Shown here one piece after another: positions 57,160 through 64,000 of a DNA stretch of 64,000 nucleotides; the stretch's first letter is position 1; each line of letters begins with the position of its first letter. The position numbers and the translations under genes were made by a program. Under the pieces are notes generated by a model. The model was not told the DNA's origin. It saw only the letters and a list, made by a program, of their open reading frames with translations, and did no database searches. The stretch comes from Galaxea fascicularis (Eukaryota > Cnidaria > Anthozoa > Scleractinia > Euphylliidae), in assembly GCA_948470475.1 (NCBI GenBank), contig OX419338.1, forward strand, positions 1,597,159-1,661,158, read 5' to 3'.

Positions 57160-57225
57160 CAACAGAGTTGATAAATGTAAATTGACCACCGTACAGGGAT
57201 TCTAAAAGCTGACGTTTCGAGCGCT
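57160..57225 (-). repeat. Truncated Penelope-associated repeat
   Basis: On the minus strand CGCTCGAAACGTCAGC, TAGAATCCCTG and TGTTGATAATACC match the 3' half of the hammerhead repeats. The CTGACGA side is replaced by minisatellite sequence. Confidence 0.7.
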
Positions 57226-57289
57226 AGTCCGTCGACAGTCCGTCGACAGTCAGTCGAGCGTGAGATAGGCTATCGGCCGAGTATGTCAA

Positions 57290-57690
57290 AGACATAGTCT
57301 TTGTTGAATCTTTCGCCTTTAAATACTGTTGTGTCTAGAAAGGTTGTTTCCTTCTCTGATATTTATGCCATAAATTTGATGGTTGGATGGTGTCTGTTTG
57401 CTTCTAAAATGAAATGATCTATCTCCTCTCTGTTAGTGTCCCACAAAGAGAACACGTCATCGATATATCTTTTCCACTCGAGTGGTTTCTTCTACTCTTG
57501 TTGATTATTTCTGTCTCTACCGCAGACAGAAAGATGTTTGCGAAGGCAACCGCCATCTTTGTGCCCATTGCGGTTCCATGTGTTTGGAGATAGTCTCTCC
57601 CATTAAATTGGAAGGAGTTCTCCTGAAGTATAAGTCTTAGTAGTTCTCTAAGAGAGTGGGTTGGTATCGGAGTGTCTTAAGGTTTATCGA
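57290..57690 (-). pseudogene. Penelope-like reverse transcriptase fragment, broken
   Basis: Minus-strand translation contains FNGRDYLQTHGTAMGTKMAV, AFANIFLSAVE and, after a frameshift, WKRYIDDVFSLWD, with the reverse-transcriptase YIDD-type active site, then TTFLDTTVF. A stop codon and the frameshift show decay. It lies within the minisatellite-flanked element and on the same strand as the hammerhead-type remnant at 57160. Confidence 0.7.
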
Positions 57691-58937
57691 TAGATGGACT
57701 AAATAACAGTGAAGACACAAGAAATTCCCTTTTGGATGATGCTTTCTCGAAAATTCTTGAACTGACTGGCAACTGGCAGTTAGCAGTTAACTGGTAGTTA
57801 GCAACGGCAGCAAAATGACAAACGCAAGAGAAAAAGGAAAAGCGAAACAAAAGCAGAAAAGTCTAAAGACATTGAGTAAGACTTTTTTGCATGCCCGTAC
57901 CAAAAAAATGTCACAAAACAGGATACTATTGCAAAGGAAGGCGTGCTTTCATGTTTAATTTTGAGTACTTTGGACTCATAACTGACCGAAAAATGTCCAA
58001 AAAATGCGAATTTTTCAAGAATCATCTCTACGTGTCAATGGGGGCAATCGGTTCATATTTCAGTAATTTCGCTCCAATTTCTTCTCCAGGGGTATTGGTA
58101 ACGGACTAAAAACTACACAGAGCGACACAAATCTCGACCGATATATCGATCGACTATCGGCCGACTCTTGACCGATATATCAAACGGCTATCTTCTGACT
58201 ATCGACCAAGTGTCGACCGACCATCGACCGAGTGTTGACCAATTACTGACCGATACATCGGTCAAGTATCGACCAACTATCGGTGAAGTGTCGGAGAAAA
58301 GTCGGCGAAGTGTCGGTGAACGAAACGCAATATCGGCCGAGACACATCTGGAAAGACTATCGACCGAGTGTCGACCGACTATCGACCGGAGTGTCGACCG
58401 ACTATCGACCGAGCGTCGACCGATGGATCGGTCGACATTACCTACAGTAAACAAGATCCGTATATTCTTCATTCTTGAGATACACTGGCATATATTTTAA
58501 GTTCTTTCCATGCAATCAATATGTCAAAGACTCGAAGAGGGCTCGGGGCCTTCTTTTGTTTCTTTCACTATGAAAAGTGAATTTTTGCGGCAGAGCGGTG
58601 TTTCGCTGTCTTTTCAATTTAAGAAAGAGACGACAGTGTGAATTTCGATGTGAGTAATAAAATGGAAAAAGATCTGGGAAGATAAATAATTGATGAATAA
58701 TGATTTTCATCTCAGTTATTTCCAAATAGTTGGTGGATCACGGGATTTTACACTTGTTAGAAAACTGAATAATATTTTTAAGATATGGTTTAATTTGGAG
58801 GACGCAGCCTCAAATTTAGAGACGTTTGTATGGATTTTGGACGATGTTTTAAAGTCGATATGTTGGTCTCTGTTCAACCTAAAAGAATCAAACTTCGTCA
58901 AACGACAAAACGCGACGGTATCTTTCACGTGATGGTG

Positions 58938-59242
58938 TAGCCTGCACTGTAGGCGTTATTATCTTGGCGCGGAACGCTTGATAAATCAGGTTTTCGATGC
59001 CGCCATCTTGGATTGTAATTGGATGCTAGTTGGTGCAGAGGCGGTGTGGTGGGTCGGGGATGGGGCATTTAAATTATTTTCCCTCCCCTCCCCCTCTCCT
59101 CTTGCCCATTTTTCTACTTAACACCTACTCCCTCGGCAAATATTTCCTCGCCTCAATCCTCTACAGTTACCAAATCCAAGATGGCGGCCATAAAACGAAA
59201 ACGTGCACTCGCGCGCCCAAAATACGCCTGCACTGCAGGCTA
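58938..59242. mobile_element. 305-bp MITE with 9-bp TSD
   Basis: Termini TAGCCTGCACTGTAGGCGT and ACGCCTGCACTGCAGGCTA are inverted repeats flanked by GTGATGGTG on both sides (58929-58937, 59243-59251). A second inverted pair GCCGCCATCTTGGATT / AATCCAAGATGGCGGC lies inside. A 9-bp duplication is typical of Mutator-like elements. The plus frame 59030-59449 overlapping it is not supported as a gene. Confidence 0.88.
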
Positions 59243-59679
59243 GTGATGGTGCCAATTTATCGATTACTTAAAATTTTAAATTCGCCCCAGTTCCCTGCGC
59301 AACTCCGGAATGGCCAATACCTTGCAAATATTCTTCATATGTCACGAACCCAGAGCGGCGAAAAAAGCACAAGGCTGGTAGTCAGTGTCGCATATAAATC
59401 GGCACTTTTATCTCCAGAGAGACGCTTATTTCAAAAGAGAGACATATAAATGGATATGAAAAAAATATTTTATTGTAGAGTGGCACCATCGGTTACACGT
59501 CATCCAAACACGGAACACTGAAGTACAAATTAACACCTTTCATAGATAAAACTATTTAATTGCTTTTTACGAATGGATAAAACTTTTTTTATAACACACT
59601 TTTCGACAACCTCACGATCTAGTGCGCGTAACGTATTTTAACTTTAAATTTCAATATATGTATAGAAATTTATGTTATA

Positions 59680-62534
59680 TTATAGAATAACTTCTTCAAT
59701 CTCATCATCGATATCGTCCAGTGCATTGTCTACAGCGGGAACGTTTTTCTCCGCGCTCTTTCCTATGCTCTGTAATCGTTTTCTTCGAGGCAGTAAAGAG
59801 TCTTCTTGCTCGGTAGAATCACTGGGCCTCTGTGAAACGTTCACTTTGTTTTCCCACGGGTAAGATGATTTGTGCGCGGTAAACGATTTGTTTCCAAACA
59901 GAGGTTCCCCAGTTGGTTTAGTGTCTTCGTTTGTTAAAAGTTCATCTCCAAACACTGATGCTCCTTTACCAGCGAAGTTTCTAGGTCTTCGACTTCGCAC
60001 AGGACTGCTCCTTTCACCGAAGATGTCACCATTTGGCTGAGTTGAAGAGGGTTTGTTTGACGCCAATGAAGGTTTATATTCTCCGAAAATAACACCATTT
60101 TGTTGTTTATCCGGCGTGACTTTCTTTCCAGCTCCAAAATCAAGCCCACTGTTTCGACGTGTCGTATCTTTCTTAGCGCCAAACGAAGGATTGTATACAC
60201 CGAAGGACAGCTCATCTCTCTCCTTGTCTCTTTTGGCGGCAGCTCTCCTTCCAAGCGTCGGTTGATAAGCGCCTAAGCTGAAATAATCTGGCGGCGGATC
60301 TGCTTTGGCGCCTAAGCTGAAATAATCTGGCGGCGGATCTGCTTTGGCGCCATCGTTCTTAACGCCCTCCAGTGACGCATGCGCGGGTAACCCATGATGA
60401 AGATTTTCCACTGTTTGTTTGAACTCATACGAATATCCACTCTGTTTCGATCGAGCGCTCTGTCTCCTTCTTTCGCTACTGGTATCGGAGAAAATATCGT
60501 CTTCAGAAACTGAATTAACCGTGGGCTTTGTTTGTTGTGGTTTGTTGTTAATTGTTTTATCGCTTTGCAGGAATACTGGGATCTTCTTGGGTTTGTTTTC
60601 ACTAACAGATGTTTCGACCGCAGTTACTGTCGGCAAAACATCATTTGGTTTATCGTTACCAGCGTCAATTGCTCGCATGCGAGCCAACAATAAGTCTTTT
60701 TTACGCCGAATGTCTGCGTCCTCTTCCAGTCGTTTTTTGTCTTCTTCTTCTTTCTGCTTCCGTTCTCTTTCTTGTTCTTCTCGTTGCCTCGCTAACTCCT
60801 CCTCTTCACGCTTCCTTCTTTCGTCTTCGTCCTTCTTCCGTCTCTCCTCGTCTTCTCGCCTGTTTCTGTCTTCCTCCTCAGCCCGTCTTCGCCGTTCCTC
60901 TTCCTCAAGTCTTCGTCTCCGCTCTTCCGCTTCCCTCCTCAGCCTTTCTTCCTCATTCTTGCCACGCCCATCCACTTCAACCAGAGCAGGTTTAATCCCA
61001 TCAGAAACGGCAAACTCTTCAGATCGGACATTAGATTTTACAGACACCTGCACACTATCCTTTCCTTCGTCCGTTATCCCCGAGCCAGAATCACTCGGCG
61101 CATTTGTAAGGAAAACTTTCGTGCGCTTTTCTTTAGCGTCCGCGGGTTTATCAGCATGAATTACTGGTGCTGTTATTGTAGGTACGTGAGGAGCCCCAGC
61201 AGGAAGAGCTCGCAAAGTTGTGGCGGGTTTTTTCTTCTGCTGCGTAATGAGGTAATGATAGATGTTCTTCTCGTCCAGTTGCCTTTCTTTTTCCTAAGAA
61301 ATATGAAAAATTAGACATAAGATTGGTAAAGGTTTTAATGTATGAAACCCTTTTAAGCTGATTAGTTGACGTGACTGTCTTGTTAAGAAATAAAGGGTAT
61401 TTCCATAAAAAAAAAACAACCAAGGTACCTATAATAAGTACCTTCTGATAAAAACACAATCTAAAAGTTTTCGTTATTAAAATCGTTTAAGTAAAGGTAA
61501 AATCGCCATCGCTATAAGGCTTGATATGTGTTCCAAATGAACTTTTTGACTATTTTTTTAAACCTAATGATGTCTTTGTTTGTAAGTGAATCAAGTGGGT
61601 GACTGCAAAGTGCTAAAATTGCGCTTGATCACAGGTAAGTAAAATCCCCTAACATGAAAATTTCCCTATATTATTATTCATATTTTACAGCAGTGACGCA
61701 AATTGCTAACACTTGATCTTTAGAAAAACCTTCATTATCACCTAAATGTACATTAGTCGCTACATTTTTACGGGGGAGGGCGCAAAATTATGACCCACTG
61801 CTCAATAAACTTAAATTTTGCAGTGTGGTTTTCTAGAAAAAAGTCACGTGAAACTTCAATTACTTCCACTTAGGAAAGTTAGAAACTCTTTTTGAAATAA
61901 GAAACGGCTTTTAATGCGCTTTCAATGTCAATGCAAAAATCAATTTCCCGACCAATTATCTCGGAAATGAAGTCCATAAATAGCAGTGCTTCGGCAATTT
62001 TTTCTGAAAATCAAACTATGAATGCAAGAAAAGTCACGTTTAAGTTTTTTTTTTTTGTATTATTACTAAACACTTCTCTTCAAAGTTTTAAGATTGCATT
62101 CAGGTGTGTGGCTTTGTAAACACCACTGAAACCTCGACATTTTGTTTGCTGTGTGGGCTTATGAGCAAGATAACACGATCAACAGCGTTTGTAACGCAAA
62201 GCAATGTTGCAAACATCACTGAAATATTTGCCGTTCAAGTCAGTGAATCGCTCTGACAAAGGGCTAACGCTCGACGCTGCACCACAGTTTCATTAGAAAC
62301 TACCCCCTTTATTCAAGTTTGAAGTGTCGGGTCCAGTATTGAACTCTAGAAAGTTAAAGGAAAACATGTGGTCGCAATAAACCCTACTGAAAATACCTGA
62401 AGTCTTTCTCGTAGAGATCTAAACTCCTCCTGAACTCTCTTGAGCTCCTCTTTCGCTTGCCTGTATCGTTCTTTTTGCTCCTTCAACTCTCGCTGTCGCA
62501 TTTTGTCTTTAAGTGAGATCGCTTTTTCAAGATC
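59680..62534 (-). CDS. LCA5: Lebercilin (LCA5)-like ciliary coiled-coil protein, two 3' exons
   Basis: Exons 62534-62397 (46 codons, DLEKAISLKDKMRQRELKEQ and onward, phase 0) and 61293-59680 (537 codons and stop). The last exon starts EKERQLDEKNIYHYLITQQ, matching the lebercilin-family KERELDxKNIY segment. A long Glu/Arg/Lys coiled coil follows (about 60990-60700 in genomic terms) ending LLLARMRAIDAG, then a disordered tail with repeated FGxYxPS motifs. Lebercilin acts at the ciliary base and axoneme with intraflagellar transport. A minus-strand AATAAA (rc of 59469-59474) lies about 206 bases past the stop. Upstream exons are probably beyond the window. Confidence 0.75.
60271..60348 (-). repeat. 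Perfect 39-bp coding duplication in LCA5-like exon
   Basis: Units 60271-60309 and 60310-60348 are identical and encode the 13-residue unit GAKADPPPDYFSL twice in tandem. The lack of any substitution suggests a recent event or an assembly artefact. Confidence 0.9.
62240..62315. repeat. Broken, inverted Penelope-associated repeat
   Basis: GAATCGCTCTGACAAAGGGC, with the core G8 changed, runs directly into the inverse of the repeat's 5' end (GCACCACAGTTTC, AGAAACTACCCCCTTT). It is in the LCA5-like intron. Confidence 0.65.
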
Positions 62535-63856
62535 CTGAAACCCGTGAGAACACAACAGCTGAGTATCGCAGTTAAATACGCGTTGAATATAGTGATCATT
62601 AAGAATGGTTGCTAAGCTGGTAGTTAAAAACCCAAGATAAATATTTTATTGTAACATAAAAGTAAAACACAGCACCATAGGAATCAAGGTGACTTTATCC
62701 AAAATACTTACATCAAATATACACACATCAAGCTACATTTAAATGCTGAAAATGTTGGATTTAATCCGGTGAGTCAAATGTTGAACAAGACAGTCATAAA
62801 TATCACCAGCTGTGGGCTGGCCTCAGGAACAAAACATGGGTGTTTCTCGAGTGGGAAGTCATTTGATAATGATGACCGCAGGCGAACAGAGAGTTACCAT
62901 GACAACGGTAGATTTAAAAGCAGATATTTTGATGAATAAAGACCTCATGTAAATTCACTGAGCGCAATTTCAAAAAATATGGTTTCCTGTCGTGATATTC
63001 CTCTCAGGGACTCTGTAACAAACACAATACTTAATGCAAAGACACAGCCTCTCCGTTTCCAGCAGAAAGTTTTTCTTTTCTTTTCTCACTTTCAACTGCA
63101 GGGGGGACAGAGTGTGGGGTTTAATAATTCAAACCCTTAAAACCCTAAGAGTGATCAGTATCAAATTTCTCCCTGTAATATCAATGCTTTGTGAAACAGA
63201 GTGAATTGAACAATAAGGACAGGATCACACATGATAAATTAATTTTGCTTGATATTTCAACTTCTCCCTCCTACTTCTATAGGAAATGTGTAGGGGCAAC
63301 AAATCAGAATTAAAATTTTGATATTGGGGTTTAAAGTGTTAATACAAATAAAATCCTTGTCAGAGGATACTGAAAAAAAATTCTTGGTCTCATTCTTTCC
63401 CTTGATCTAAATTGTTTAAATTGTATACAGTGTTCTCCCTTGTTTTCAGCACAGCAGGTGAAAGAGGTTTTCAAACCGGTCGTTCAGTCACAGCCATGTT
63501 TATTACAGCGGCTTTAAAACAATTTTAGGCGGTAACAAGAAATTCGCAGAATTTGAAAGCAGCCGTTTTGGCCATTTGGATCCCCTTTCTACTTAGAATG
63601 TAGTTCAAGTCGATCATAATTTAAAATTTTAAGACTTTGAGTAAACACTTGCTACGTGAGATGAAATGATTTCAGCTGAGATGACTACAGACTGCATCAT
63701 CATTTCAAGTCTGTGATTCGGATGTAATTTTTGAAGAGAAATTGCCCATTGTCTTACAAATCAACTACAGTACCGGTACATCACAATTATTAAGGCCTGA
63801 TATAATCAGTTTCATGTTCGCAGATTGGTTCAATAGATTTTTCTTCGATTTCATTT
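62535..63856. other. No supported gene; LCA5-like intron or 5' flank
   Basis: AT-rich sequence with no coiled-coil-type coding exon and no repeat I recognise. Confidence 0.35.
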
Positions 63857-64000
63857 ATGAAAGAATTGCTTTGCGGTTCGGTGTCTGCCAAGATGTATTT
63901 CCAGTTGGTGTCTGCTCTCTGGGGAATTTCCCTTCTTGTCCTTCTTATCGGCTTCCTAAGCGATCTGTCATTGTCGGTCCAGAACAGAATTGTAGTTGCA
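63857..64000 (+). CDS. Possible 5' coding exon of a membrane/secreted protein (runs off the window)
   Basis: From an ATG at 63857 the frame is open for 48 codons to the window end. It includes MYFQLVSALWGISLLVLLIG, a signal peptide or signal-anchor type segment. A second in-frame ATG at about 63893 may be the true start. Opposite in strand to the LCA5-like gene, so it would be either nested or the start of a divergent neighbour. No family recognised. Confidence 0.3.
   Translation, partial: MKELLCGSVSAKMYFQLVSALWGISLLVLLIGFLSDLSLSVQNRIVVA

Larger units (their letters stand above)
56956..58459. mobile_element. 1.5-kb TIR element with inverted GTCGAC minisatellites, 8-bp TSD
   Basis: Termini GGATCTTGTTTACTGTAGG and its inverse are flanked by GTATATTC on both sides (56948-56955, 58460-58467). 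Each subterminal region is an array of degenerate 12-14 base units such as CGGTCGACAGT (left) and its inverse ACTATCGACCG (right). Penelope-like pieces are nested inside. The 8-bp duplication suggests a hAT-like or similar transposase acting in trans. Confidence 0.88.

Noticed and set aside
58188..58472. Arg/Ser/Asp-rich frames across 58.2-58.5 kb on both strands
   Set aside because: Frames stay open only because of the GTCGAC-type minisatellite.
60419..61159. Plus-strand Ser/Leu-rich frame of 246 codons
   Set aside because: Antisense of the Glu/Arg coiled-coil part of the LCA5-like exon; composition is the expected mirror.

Overview
This is nuclear DNA of an animal, most likely an anthozoan cnidarian and plausibly a stony coral. 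That is an inference from gene content, small phase-1 exons with GT..AG borders, AT-rich introns and a dense load of short transposons. No database search was possible. Exon borders below were read by hand from splice signals, reading-frame continuity and domain continuity.

Layout: (1) 0.7-12.4 kb, + strand: a large secreted or extracellular-matrix type gene of at least 12 coding exons, 5' end not found. Domain order is Gly-rich, vWA, Gly microexon, Gly-rich, Cys module, long disordered region with RGD, Met/Gly-rich, vWA, CxxC microexon, His-rich, ShK, basic tail. Almost every intron is phase 1. (2) 13.8-48.0 kb, - strand: a cluster of small secreted-protein genes. Four contain a two-exon Cys-rich WSC-like domain (about 13.8-16.0, 20.6-22.9, 32.6-43.1 and 46.9-48.0 kb). 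One (26.2-27.8 kb) has the signal-peptide exon and acidic C-terminal exon but no WSC-like domain. The largest member adds PAN/apple and EGF domains. The last two WSC-like genes sit in an ancient local duplication (28.6-35.9 versus 45.9-48.0 kb). (3) 51.9-56.1 kb, + strand: a complete six-exon GET1/WRB homologue, the tail-anchored protein insertion receptor subunit. (4) 59.7-62.5 kb, - strand: the two 3' exons of a lebercilin (LCA5)-like ciliary coiled-coil gene. (5) The last 144 bases hold a possible + strand 5' coding exon.

The non-genic space is rich in mobile DNA whose borders can often be seen directly. There are two adjacent TTAA-flanked elements with a natural empty site in the paralogous copy; two elements sharing the terminus GAGGGTCC with 6-bp target duplications; a 1.5-kb element with 8-bp target duplication and inverted GTCGAC-type minisatellites; a 305-bp element with 9-bp target duplication; fold-back hairpins; several tRNA-derived SINEs; and Penelope-like remnants. 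Five scattered repeats carry, whole or broken, a small hammerhead-ribozyme motif of the type associated with Penelope-like elements.

The most interesting material is the phase-1 mosaic matrix gene with its microexons, the secreted WSC-like family with an interchangeable acidic tail exon, and the hammerhead-bearing repeats.
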